This document shows, piece by piece, positions 9,895-19,988 of a stretch of DNA of 24,001 nucleotides. The translations under genes and the position numbers were made by a program. How positions within the stretch are numbered: the stretch's first letter is position 1; each line of letters begins with the position of its first letter. The notes beneath the pieces are model-generated. The model saw only the letters and a list, made by a program, of their open reading frames with translations. It searched no databases and was not told the origin of the DNA. This stretch comes from Irineochytrium annulatum (taxonomy: Eukaryota; Chytridiomycota; Chytridiomycetes; Chytridiales; Chytridiaceae): positions 1-24,001 of the forward strand of contig JADGJL010000353.1 of the NCBI GenBank assembly GCA_027600665.1, given 5' to 3'.

Positions 9895-11491
9895 ATGGAA
9901 TTCTTCACCACTGATGGGATTGATGGCACCAGCTCGGAGCGGCCGTCGATCGCGAGCACCAGCCGTAACGAACTGGACACCTCGCGGAGCTCTGGGAATG
10001 CCCCGCGTGTGTCATCACTTTCAACGCCATCGGCTTCACGCGGGCCGTCGACGACCATCGGTGTGTTACTACTGCAGCATATAATCGCGATGCGCTTTAC
10101 TAAAGGACACCTCCCGGCCGCTTTATTCAGCTCCGCAAAAGCCTCCGCCACCCGTCCAGCTGCCGCCCCTTTACGCGCCCTTCCGCTTCGGCGTGGTCGA
10201 GGAGGACCTCTACCGCGGCGCGTACCCAAAGCCGCGGAACCATCGCTTCCTCCTCCGCCTCCGCCTCGCCACCGTCCTCCACCTCACGCCCGACCCGCCC
10301 GCCGACCACCTCCGCGATTTCCTCTCCGCCCGCAACATTCAATCGATCCACCTGCGCGTCGAACGGCCAAAGGAGGACGAGCCACCGCCCTTGACAGCCC
10401 AGCGAGCCGCGCAGGCACTGCAGATCATGGCGGATGCGAGTCGTTTGCCGCTTTACGTGCATTGCGTCGACGGGGCCGGCGTTACGAGCGTGATAGTGAT
10501 GCTGCTCCGACGGCTGCAGATGTGGCGGATGAGCTGCGTACTGAGCGAGCGGAGTCGTTTCCTGGGCGGCGATGGGAGTGTCGAGCAGGAGGAGGTTGAG
10601 TTCGTCGAGGGCTTTACCGGGGAGGTCGATTTGACAGAGTGCGCGGGGGGCCTGCCGCGGTGGCTATGGGGCGGACGCCCTGGATTCCGGAGGCACCCGG
10701 TGATGAGGGTCAAGCTGCCGCCAGTTCCCGGGGCGGCCCCGACGGGGGACAGGGCGAGCATCTCGAGCGGACCGTCGCGGCCGAGCTCGAGGGCGGGGCC
10801 AGTGGCGACCTGGGGAGAGTCGGGTGGTGTGGACGCAGTCCCGTCTTCGATCGTCGCGGGTGTCGCTGGCGTCGGGGCGGTCGCTGGGTCTGGTGGTGTG
10901 GGTTCGTCCGCCTTGTCAACGACGTCCACGGCCGAACCGACAATTATTCGGCCGATGCCGAGCCCAATATTGACGAACGCGACACTTAGGTCCGTGACCG
11001 GCGGAACCGTCGTCGCGGTGGGGTCTGGCGCCACCGGCATTCCGGCCGGCGGTATAGTTGCGGGTCTACAAGCCGGCGCGCAGCAAATGCTTCAGCAACA
11101 AGCCGTCGCCGCTGGTGCGATGAGTATGCTGTCGCCAGCGTCCGACCCGGGCCAGCTTGTAGTCCAGACGGGCCCGGGGCTGCTGGACCCTGCGGTGCGG
11201 AAGCGGGTGGAGATGCAACATCAGCAGATGCAGATGCAGATTCAGATGCAACAGCCTTTGCGGAGCTCCAGCGTTGAGCCTCGCGCGATCGGCGGAGGCG
11301 CAACGGGTGGCATTGACCTGGGTGGTGCGGTGGGAACCGGGGGCGAGGGAACGGGTTCGCAGATTGTCGAGGGACCTCAGGCAGGCCTGGCGGAAGAACC
11401 GACGACGGTGAGGTATCACGCGGGCCGGAGGACGGAGGCGGCTGAGGATGAGATGTCGCTTACGTTGGAGGCGCTGGCGCTAGAGATGTGA
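9895..11491 (+). CDS. Oca4/Oca6-like protein of the PFA-DSP phosphatase family, degenerate P-loop
   Basis: Exons 9895-10060 and 10131-11491 give 508 aa. Residues about 66-215 match the Oca/Siw14 family: PPLYAPFRFGVV then DLYRGAYPKPRN at the start, LRLATVLHLTPDPP, and the loop HCVDGAGVT with Cys167. A working loop is Cx5R; here the arginine position is valine (Val173), so catalysis is doubtful and a scaffold role, as proposed for Oca4/Oca6, is more likely. RRLQMW follows, as in that subgroup. The N-terminal 55 residues are Ser/Thr-rich. The C-terminal half is low-complexity, with Gly/Ala/Val stretches and a Gln-rich run (QQQ, then QMQMQIQMQQ), probably disordered. The first exon is inferred from frame, an acceptor TTTATTCAG and a branch-like TTTACTAAAG; the domain itself is certain, the start less so. 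Confidence 0.8.
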
Positions 11492-11737
11492 TTGATGAAA
11501 AACCCGCAGCTGCTGCATGAGGATTACTTGCTTGTTTTTTTGTTAGCATTGCACGTAAATAATACATAGGGTAAGTCCATACTCCACATCTTCACATGTG
11601 CCTCGGTTACGACGAGCCTTTCCCGGTTATGCAGGAGGTCATTTACCCGTCGACGTCGCGTGAGCATATGTGTCCCTCCGGCTATAATACCTGAGCTGTC
11701 CTCCCTGAAGCGTGGACACCGAGAGACCGACATACCC

Positions 11738-13143
11738 ATGCCCAACACGCCGGCGCCCTACGTGCTGATCGGCAGCGAGGTGAGCTCTGCATCGCCCTGG
11801 CCCCCGGTAGTCCTAACTCGATCATCCAGCTGTCGCTCTACTCCGGGAAGACTCGCGCGTACCTCCGGCACAAGGGCCTTGACTTCGACGAGGCACTGGC
11901 CACGACGGAGCTTTATCGCGAGGTCATCATCCCGAGATGCAAGATCGCCATGATCCCCGTCCTTGTAGACCTGGAGCGTGACCTCGTGGTCCAGGACACT
12001 ACGCTGATCGCCGACCACCTGGAAAAACTCCACCCGACGCCCTCCGTGACGGCGCCGGGGGCGGCAAACGAGATCGCGACGAGCCTGATCGAGATGTGGG
12101 CGGACGAGTGGCTGATATTGCCGGCCATGCATTACCGATGGAGCTTTATAGAGAACAGGGAATTTGTCTTCTATGAATTCGGGAGAAGCGGGCTTGGGAA
12201 TATTGGGGAGAGGACGGGGGGAAGGGTCACGGTCGACGAGCAGGTTGAGGCGGGCAGGAACGCGTCGAGCAAGTTCAAGAGGTCGTTGCCGGCTCTGGGC
12301 GTGCACCCCGTATGTAACTCCCGGGTATCGTGCACGAGATCTGTGCTTACAATAAGCTAACAGGAATCCGGTCCGGTGATCGAGTCCCAGTTCCGCGAGC
12401 TCGTGCGAAAGTTGGACTCCCATCTCCGCCACCACGCCTACCTCTTCGGCGCCCGCGCCACCATTGCCGACTTCGCCTTGATGGGCCCGTTCTACGCGCA
12501 TCTCTTCCGCGACCCGAAGCCCGGTCATCTGATTAAGACGACGTCCTATCTCCTTGCAGACTACATCGAACGCGCCGAGGGGATCACGCCCTCGCGCGGC
12601 TCCACCGCTGCTATCACGGGCCTCAAGTCTACGAGGCCTATAATGTTCGAGAGGGTTGAGGTGGACCAGGTCAGCGAAGCGACGCCCGAAACCCTCCGGC
12701 CGATCTTGGGGATGATCCTAAGGGACTTTGCGCCCGTCGTCGTGGACACGGCGCTGCGCGTCCGAGCGCACGTTACGAAGGAGAGGTGTGGGAAGGGCGA
12801 CGCGCTTCCGCGGTTCATGGGTCGGCACGTGGTCAATCTGTTCGACGCCGAAACTGGTAAGTGGGTTAAGGCAGAAAGGGCAGTGTTCCCCTACGCTGCT
12901 TTCATGGCGAGGAGGTGTGTGGGAAGGTTCGAAAAGATGGCGGTCGCGGAGAGGAGGGCTGTTGTTGAATTGCTAGTGAGCTTGGGAGATGTGCCTGTCG
13001 TCGGCGGGGGAAGGAGGAAATCGCTGGATGTATTTCTGGAGATGGCCGAGGTGTTGAAGGGCGTGGAGCTGGAGTGGAGGGACGGGGCTACGAGGTGGGT
13101 TGGAGACGTGGACGCCCTTATGGCGGCTGGGTCAAAGTTGTGA
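11738..13143 (+). CDS. Glutathione S-transferase-fold protein with long C-terminal extension
   Basis: Exons 11738-11779, 11830-12309 and 12364-13143 give 433 aa. Residues about 8-90 form a thioredoxin-like GST N-domain: YVLIGSELSLYSGKTRAYLR with KGLDFDE, then MIPVLVD and the glutathione-site-like QDTTLIADHLE. The helical C-domain follows at about 105-265, with DEWLILPAMHYRWSF and later FGARATIADFALMGPF, the conserved N-capping region of GST C-domains. The remaining 165 residues, rich in helix-forming residues, exceed the usual GST length of about 220; similar long forms are known to me in bacteria, so a bacterial-like subfamily is likely, not a chimera. Substrate is unknown. It lies tandem to and 246 nt downstream of the Oca-like gene. 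AATAAA is present 42 nt past the stop. Confidence 0.88.
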
Positions 13144-13184
13144 GCATGCCTTCTACAGATGCTAGCAGAATGCATCAAATCAAT

Positions 13185-13190
13185 AATAAA
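13185..13190 (+). promoter_or_regulatory. Putative poly(A) signal AATAAA of the GST gene
   Basis: AATAAA begins 42 nt after the stop codon at 13143, a usual distance for a fungal 3' UTR. Confidence 0.5.
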
Positions 13191-13459
13191 CAGAAACTTG
13201 AAACAGTTATCCTAAGCGTTTTGTCGTTGACTTCTTTGCGGCGCCGGAAATCTTGGCGCACCATGGAATCGACTCTCTTCCAGGAGTGGAGGACCAGGGA
13301 GGCCCTTTTTGATAGAAGAAAAGTTGGCATGCTCCACGCGTCGACGTAACGATACAACCGTACCACAACAAACTTTGATGATGGCACCCTCCAATTGAAA
13401 AGGGATCGCTCGCCGAGGGAGGGAGAGGCCCTTTCGTGACGGTGGATAGATATGCGGTT

Positions 13460-13961
13460 TCAAGACAGGTGATTGCGATATGCGGCAACCTTAGCATTTG
13501 TGGAGATAATGAGGTTTACAAAACCTCTAAGATGCTGTAAATTCAGGAAATAAGCGACGTCCCAGGTCCTCTTGCGCTTGTCGAACAGCTGGAGATGGTA
13601 GGGCCTTCGCTGACAATGCGGGAGCGCGCCCTGGCGTTTCAGTACGCCCTCGACCACACCATGGCCTAGCTTTCGCACGAGAAGAAGCACAGCAGGAATC
13701 GACGGGCTCGTTGGCGGAAATGATCACGTTTGTGACAACTGGCAAGTGCCTCGAGCCTCGCAAAGCCTTTAGGGCAGCGCCAGCCTGTTCAGCATCGCCG
13801 TTTTTATCGCCATTTGGATCGGGAGACGCGAAAAAGGGATTCAACTTGAAGTCTATGTATTCGCCGTCAGTCGGATGCCAAAAGGTCTTTTTTTGCGGCA
13901 TCGCTCGGTCAAGTACACAAGTGGTACGGCAGAAGACTTCCACGCAAGTCATCGAAAGCAT
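13460..13961 (-). pseudogene. Possible frameshifted gene relic, unknown product
   Basis: Two minus-strand frames join where one stops looking protein-like. The first (from 13961) carries KTFWHPTDGEYIDFKLNPFF and later LPVVTNVIISANEPVD. About base 13695 the sense seems to pass to a second frame with VLLLVRKLGHGVVEGVLKR and RRPYHLQLFDKRKRTWDVAY, ending at a stop at 13460. The two frames overlap at the switch, and no GT-AG pair of usual size separates them, so a frameshift fits better than an intron. I recognise no family. The whole could also be chance open frame in GC-rich DNA. Confidence 0.25.
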
Positions 13962-14089
13962 TTTAGGAGAGGATAAAATAAATTAACCACCGAGGATGGT
14001 GAAAGGAGCTTATGCGGGCATAAAATTTGTCCACTGCGCGCCTGCCCACAAAGAAGCGGGAGGGGAGTAAAAGTTTGAGTAATTAATGC

Positions 14090-15757
14090 TCAGCACAGAC
14101 TCCAGACCGTAACCTTGTCCACCTTCATTGCCACATTGTCCCCCTGCCAGGTCGGCCCCCAGCTGCCCTTGGCATTCCAGAAGTCGAGGGCCGCGTGCGG
14201 GGATGTGTTGGACCAGGCGGCCGTGGGGAAGTACCCGTTCGTCCCTCCGACAGCAACGTTCATAATCAGGTAGAACTCTTGATCGAAAGGCGCCTGCGTG
14301 CAGCCCTGTGCCCAAGGGTCTGCCATGCCGGCGGGGAAGTTGCCTGCGGCCCAGAGATTCGACAGAGGAACGTTTAGGACCACGTTCTTGGGGTCGTCGA
14401 TGTAGGTGATGATGGAATCTGGCGTCCAGATCAAGCCGAAGGTGTGGAACGAGTCGGCGAAGCTCCCGGAGGGCAACGTGTAGGTCTTATGGGTCTGCGC
14501 GTATCGGTTGTGGAAGTAGTCAGGCCCCCAGTGCAAGGTGGAGCCGAACTGATTGTTACCGCCCTCGGCGTAGGAGGCCGTGTTGCCGCGAGACTCCATG
14601 ATGTCGATCTCGCCGGACGAGGGCCATTGGCCGTACGCGCCGTTCTTAGGCAATAACCAGATTGCGGGCCACTGTTTTTATAGACGGCGAAGGTTAATAG
14701 GAGTTGGGCAACACAGTGCTGGAAACGAGGATATTATACGTACGATCCAGTCTCCGACGGGGAGCTTGGCAACAACCTCGACCTTGCCGTACCTGAACGA
14801 GAAGCTGTTCACGGACCTGATGGCCGCGCTCTGGATCGGGTTGATGATGTTGACGCCGTTTGACGACCGCCAGCAGCCATAGCTCCCCGGATCCGTGCAG
14901 GAGTTCGGGTCAAAGGAGGGGCCGTTCAAATCAATGCTACCGCCGTTCAGCATTGCGGCCTCGCCGATCAGGTCAGAGGTGAATGTCGGTTTAATGTAGA
15001 GCACACCGTCCTTTACGTAAGAGTTGGACCTGTAGTTATTACCGCTGAGTCAGCTAAGGCTTGAAGCAGACAGAAGGGCAGCGCCTTGAACACCACCAAA
15101 CACTCATCCGCACCTGTTGTTTGTATAGGCCTCGAACTCCCAGTTGCCTCCGCCCTTCATCGTGATGTCGTGCTTCCATACATTCAGATCCAGGTAGTTG
15201 AAGTCGTCCTCAAAGGCCTTGCAGAAGTTGTGCGTCTTTCCCTGCGCCGCGCACTGCGTTGAGGTCGATGTCCCCACGAGCGAGCCGCCGGAAGCCGAGG
15301 TCGTTGCCGCGGCTGGCGTCGATTTGGCCGCGTTTGGCGTGGTTGACGCTGGCTTTGTGGTGGGCTTGGTGGCCGGGGTAGCCACGGGCTTTGGGGAGGC
15401 TGTCGCAACCAAGGGCGCTGACGTCGAAGTGCTGGCGCACGCGGCCGAGTTGGCAGCCGCGAGGGCATTATTCACGCAGCAGTACTGTAGCAACAAGGTC
15501 AAATATTACGATATCAGGGCGTTGGGGCCAAAGCCAACCGAAATGGTTACCTGCGAAGAAGAATAACAAGCGAACTTCGCGGTGGTTCCGCATGCCATGT
15601 TCCCCGTTGGGCATACCATCCCGTTGGTGCACGTGGATTGCGCCGTGTCGTAAGACGTGCTGCCGCACATCGCCTGGGACGGCGCGGGAGCTGCTTCGAC
15701 AGCATTGAAAGACAGGATCACGGCCACCGAGGCGACGAGGAAGCCGAGGTGTGGCAT
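14090..15757 (-). CDS. Secreted GH16 endo-beta-glucanase-like enzyme with Cys-rich binding module
   Basis: Exons 15757-15551, 15484-15114, 15029-14744 and 14671-14090 give 481 aa. A signal peptide is clear (MPHLGFLVASVAVILSFNAV, cut near EA-AP). Residues about 30-75 form a Cys-rich module (CGSTSYDTAQSTC, CPTGNMACG, YCC) resembling the CBM52-type glucan-binding domain of fungal beta-1,3-glucanases. A Ser/Thr/Pro/Ala linker runs to about 135. The GH16 domain fills the rest: WPAIWLLPKNG, then GEIDIMES with nucleophile Glu309, Asp311 and acid/base Glu314, all present, and HTFGLIWTPDSI downstream. It ends at VDKVTVWSLC with no GPI signal. It likely cuts or remodels beta-1,3-glucan outside the cell; exact specificity cannot be read from sequence. 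Divergent from paralogue B. Confidence 0.92.
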
Positions 15758-16389
15758 CGAATGGGGTACTTTCTAACTGGTTGTCGCGGGAGAGACGGAC
15801 TTATAGCGGCCAGGGAGAGACGGGGGGATGGGATTTACAGAGTGGAGACGGCATTCGGGCGTACGCGTTGACATGCAGAGGCAGGGTGCGGAAGGCTTAC
15901 TCGCACCTCGCCTGCGTAGAGAGCAGGCGTGAAGGCATAAAGTAATGATTTGCAGGAAGCATTTTCAATGTGAAGATACGGCCGGAAGCCAATGCTCGCA
16001 GCAGGCGCACCCGTCGCCATCGCGTCTAAACCGCCTCGCTCTCGTTTCTCGACGGAATTCCCTTGTGGGTGTGAGCTGTGGAGGGGATGTCGCTGTGTGC
16101 TGACTGCTGTTGGCTGTTAGGGTGCGACCCGTGTCCGGCTGTCCAGACTTCGACAGTGCGATCGTTGGCGCCACAGCGGCCAGCGCGCCCCGAGGTCAGC
16201 TATTCTTGGGCCACTCGACTTCCCGCAAACCGTCAACCGGCGCGCCATTCCTGGAACCCCGGGCGCCATCCCACCTCGATGTCTTTAAAGTCCTCCGCCA
16301 GTTCGGCATGACCCGCCTCCGTTCTTCTCGTCGCATTTCTCCATACCCCTTCACCTAATACCCCCCGGATACCCTACCCGTCGAACATA
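15758..16389. other. Divergent intergenic region, GH16 / paralogue B
   Basis: About 630 bases between the GH16 start (minus) and the paralogue B start (plus); it must hold both promoters. The last bases before ATG 16390 are pyrimidine-rich (CACCTAATACCCCCC region). Short frames here have no recognisable content. Confidence 0.45.
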
Positions 16390-19300
16390 ATGGTCTACAA
16401 CAAGAACAACAAGAGCACGGGCAGCACCGTCAACGCCGTCCAGGCTACCGTCAACCAAGGCGCTCAGGCCGCCGCCGCTAAGCAGGTTCGTGAATTTTGG
16501 CGAGGGACGCGGCGCTAGGTGCTAACCTCCCTTCACCGCCGATTAGAATGTCACGGCCCCGAAGACTCAACAGGCTGATGCTAAGGCCCCGAAGCAGCAA
16601 GTGAGTGTATCTGGATTCGCGTTCGTTTGTTGAGATCGGTTTATTCACAACTTCATCAAAGCCGGCCGCCCCGAAGCAGCAGGGCGGCCAGGTCTTCCTC
16701 GGCCCCCAAAACGGCGGCTGGTTCAACCAGGTGGGTTATTTGCCCTTGTCCCGATCTACTTTCAGGTGTTGAACTAAATCCCTGGTCTGATAGAACCCCG
16801 GCGCCGCCACCATGAACGCGAACGCCAAAGTTCAGCAGACCTCCACCCCAAAGGCGTCGACCGCCAAGGCTGCTCCTCAGTCGGCTGCCTCCAAGCCGTC
16901 GGCCGCTCAGGCTGGTAAGCCTGTAGCTCAACCCGCTAAGGCCGCCGCTCCCCAGCACCAGCAAGCGAAAGTCGTTCCGCAGCAACAGCAAGCCAAGGTC
17001 GCTCCCCAGCAGGCCAAGATTGCGCCCCAACAGGCTAAGGCCGCGTCGCTCGTCAAGCAGCAGGCTGCGGCGTCCCCGGCTCCAGTCGTTAAGGCGTCGC
17101 CTACCAAGGCCGTCAAGAAGTTCGTCCCTCAGGGCATGCACCTGAAGGCCACGGGCAGGAACGCGCTCGTCGTGTACTGCTCGCTCAAGACCCAGGTTAA
17201 CCACTGGGCGCGCATGAACAAGGTTGCATCGCGTGCCCCTTCGGCGAACAAGAAGGGCAAGGTCCAGGTGAGTTAGCCTCTGCGTTGTTGCGTGCTATGT
17301 GGGCATGTCCTGATCATTCCTTTACGTGTAGCAGAAGGCTCAGTCACAACCTGTTAAGGTCCAGGCCAAGGTTCAGCCGACCGCGTCGAAGCCCCCGATG
17401 ATGCAGAAGCAGGCTTCCCAAACTAAGGTCCCCGTCAACCCGAAGCCGGTCGCTCGCCCCGTCCGCGCCACCAGGCTCGACGATAACTCGGTCACACAGG
17501 CCGAGATCAACACCTTCGTCGCCAACTTGTTCAAGGACGACGCTCCCAAATCGAAGACCGGCAAAACCCAGCCGGTCGCCGCGAAGGTCCAGCCCGTAAC
17601 CCAGCCGGCTGCGAGGAAGGCTGCTACCGCCACAAAGCCCGAGCCCGTCCGGCAGGCGTCGGCCGCGAAAATTCAACAGCAGGCTGCCGCGGCCCCAGCG
17701 CCCGTCACGAAGGGTTCGCGTCAGGGATCGGCTAAGAAGACTGCCGTTAAAAAGTTCGTGCCGCAGGGCATGCACTTGAAGGCGACGGATCGGAACGCCG
17801 TCGTCGTGTTCCGCTCGCTCAGGACGCAGGTCGGACAGTGGGCTCAGCGCCAAAACAGGTCGAGGTCGAGGTCGGCGTCGGTCGCCAAAAAGGCGAACAC
17901 TCAGGTATGTGACATTTTCTGCAGTGCAGCTCGTTATACTCTTAACATGCACTCATCAGGTGAAGCCGCAGCCACAGAAGGCCAACGTCAAGGTCCCGCT
18001 CCAGAAGCAGGCTTCGCAGACCTCGACCGTTTTGAAGCCCGCCGCCCCCGCCCAGAAGCAGGCTTCGCAGACTACCACTAAGGGTGCTGCGCCGAAGACC
18101 GCCCCGGCGAAGGTCGCCGCCACGAAGGTCGCTGCCTCGACGGTTGCCGCCACGAAGGTTGCCGCGCCCAAGGTGGCCGCCGGCAAAGTCCAGGCGCCTG
18201 CCTCGGCGAGCCCCCGCGACTCAAGCTCGACTACCCGCGCCGACATCGACGCGTTTGTCGCCAACCTCTTCGGTGAGCGTACCGCCTCCATCAAGTCGCG
18301 TGCCGCGCGCATCAAGGCCCGCGATATCGCCAAGAAGCAGCACCGGGAGAAGGTACGTTGACTACTTTATCTTACCGACTAGGACGTTCAACTAACTGGA
18401 GTTTCCGACATAGGTCGCGATGCAGAAGCGTGCGCACTACAACGCCAACAAGACTAAGATGACCAAGCGCCGCAAGAACTCCCCCGGCATGTACGAGAAC
18501 AACTGCATGCCGGAGATTTTCACGACCCTGCCGGCCAGCTGGATGGCCGCTATGCGCCCGCTCTCGCCCCCTCACCGCGCCAAGGTCCAGCCCGTTAAGA
18601 AGGCCGCCATGCCGATGAAGCCGGAGCCCGTCGTCCGCCAGGCGTCGGCCACCAAGGTGGCCCCGAAGTCGACCGTTAAGCCCGAGCCCGTCGCCCGTCA
18701 GGCGTCGGCAACAAAGGTTACCGCCACGACGGCTGCTCCGATCGCTAAGGGCCCGGCTAAAAAGGTCATCAAGAAGTTTGTCCCGCAAGGCATGCATCTC
18801 AAGGCCACGAACCGGAACGCTATGGTCGTTTATCGGACGTTGAGGTCGCAGGTCAACCAGTGGGCTTCGCAGGAGCGCGGCCGCCCGCTCCCGGGGTCGC
18901 CTACGAAGAAGAACCAGGTATGAGCGGTGCCAGATTAACTTTTTAGTCGTATATCGACTAATCTAATTGCAGAAACGTGACCACGCTCCGCTCAAGAGCG
19001 TGAACTCTCAGCTCCCTCGCCAGGACTCTTCCAAATCCATCCACCTCCAGTCGGCTCCCACGACGAGCCAGAAGACCCAGTCCGCCCCTACCCCGCAGCC
19101 TCAGCGCAACGCCGGCCCGGTCAAGCAGGCCTCGCAGGCGAAGATGGCGGCCCCGGTCAAGCAGGCCTCGCAGACAAAGATGACCGCGCCGGTTAAGCAG
19201 GCGTCGCAGACGAAGATGGCCGCTCCCGCCCCCAAAAAGGCCTCCTCCCGTCAGGCGTCGGACCTCAGCGACGTGTTCTCCGGCCTTGCCGAGGTCAGCA

Positions 19301-19692
19301 TTTCCGCCAAGGGCAAGTCAGCGCCCGCGCCCGTCGCCACGACCTCCGACGCGTACGAAATGTGGGCCGACTTCTGGGAGCCCGCGTCCCCGGCCAAGAA
19401 GGAGTACACCGAGGAGAAGGAGCGTAAGCTCGCGACGTCCACCTCGCCCATCAAGCAGCAGGCTGCCACGAAGCCCGTCAGCGCGCAGAGCAAGAAAGAG
19501 CCGGCCGTCACGACCGCGCCGGCTGCGACACAGGTCAAAAAGGCGAACACCGTTACTGTTACCGAGACGAGGCAGAGGCAGCAGTCGGCGCCAAAGGGTG
19601 CGAACCGGCCGTACCTGTCGGCGATCCCGTGCAGGGACATGGTTTCGCCGTACTGCGAGGGCTCGAGCGCTGCTATGATGCCGAAGTTTTGA
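16390..19692 (+). CDS. Repeat-bearing basic protein of unknown family (paralogue B)
   Basis: Eight exons, 16390-16485, 16547-16600, 16662-16730, 16794-17267, 17332-17904, 17960-18352, 18414-18917, 18973-19692, give 960 aa; all seven introns are phase 0 and 55-64 nt. The family is unknown to me. Exon 3 encodes VFLGPQNGGWFNQ. A 32-residue module starting KKFVPQGMHLKAT occurs three times (exons 4, 5, 7). A second motif, AEINTFVANLF / ADIDAFVANLF, occurs in exons 5 and 6. Exon 6 has an Ala/Lys tract built on KVAA, and exon 7 a distinct stretch, MYENNCMPEIFTTLP. Exon 8 has three tandem 12-residue units (PVKQASQTKMAA-like) and the C-terminal RPYLSAIPCRDMVSPY motif shared with paralogue A. The protein is rich in Lys, Ala, Pro and Gln, without signal peptide or membrane helix; nucleic-acid or scaffold binding is a guess only. 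Confidence 0.87.
17115..17210 (+). repeat. 32-aa module, paralogue B copy 1
   Basis: Exon 4 copy, 96 nt, beginning KKFVPQGMHLKAT and ending QVNHWA. It lies in the patch almost identical in DNA to 8466-8561 of paralogue A. Confidence 0.95.
17749..17844 (+). repeat. 32-aa module, paralogue B copy 2
   Basis: Exon 5 copy, 96 nt, with the variant ending QVGQWA; followed by an Arg/Ser-rich stretch (NRSRSRSAS). Confidence 0.93.
18771..18866 (+). repeat. 32-aa module, paralogue B copy 3
   Basis: Exon 7 copy, 96 nt, ending QVNQWA and followed by RPLPGSPTKK, the same tail that follows copy 2 of paralogue A. Confidence 0.93.
19117..19224 (+). repeat. Three tandem 36-nt units in paralogue B exon 8
   Basis: Units at 19117-19152, 19153-19188 and 19189-19224 each encode PVKQASQ[A/T]KM[A/T]A. 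They differ mainly at third codon positions. Paralogue A has only traces of this array (KQSTQAK). Confidence 0.9.
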
Positions 19693-19956
19693 AGAACCCG
19701 GCAACGATCCTGTCAGATTATCCTTCCTTTGATGACGCGAGCATTCCTTTGCATGTTAATACCCGTTTCCGCTCGCTTTTAGCTGTATGATTTTCCTACT
19801 TTCCTGTCGATTATTATTTACTTTCCTGCTCGCGTCAATGTTCGGTTTTACGGCAGTGATGAGGGTCTACTCGCTTTACGTCCATTTGAGCTTGAGCGCA
19901 GACCGTTGATACCTCCATTCGCGCCTTTCTTATACATATTGTCGTCACTAATTGTC

Positions 19957-19962
19957 AATAAA
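19957..19962 (+). promoter_or_regulatory. Putative poly(A) signal AATAAA of paralogue B
   Basis: AATAAA 265 nt after the stop codon at 19692, just before the tandem duplication. Motif and position only. Confidence 0.4.
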
Positions 19963-19988
19963 GATGATGCATCATAAGCTTCGTTCTT

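Larger units (their letters stand above)
13144..14089. other. Convergent intergenic region
   Basis: About 950 bases between the stops of the GST gene (plus) and the GH16 gene (minus). It contains the GST poly(A) signal and, on the minus strand, two overlapping frames described separately as a possible relic. No intact gene or RNA is seen. Confidence 0.4.

Noticed and set aside
10193..11491. Single-exon start of the Oca-like protein at GTG 10193
   Set aside because: This would cut off the conserved PPLYAPFRFG segment, which is in frame upstream; a spliced first exon from ATG 9895 restores it.
17100..17140. PAM2-like motif (A-x-x-F-x-P) within the KKFVPQG module
   Set aside because: The spacing is off by one residue (A-V-K-K-F-V-P) and the LNxx part of PAM2 is missing in all five copies.
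16656..17204. Minus-strand open frame of 182 codons opposite paralogue B exon 4
   Set aside because: It mirrors the repetitive coding strand. A similar antisense frame exists opposite paralogue A only because the DNA is shared.
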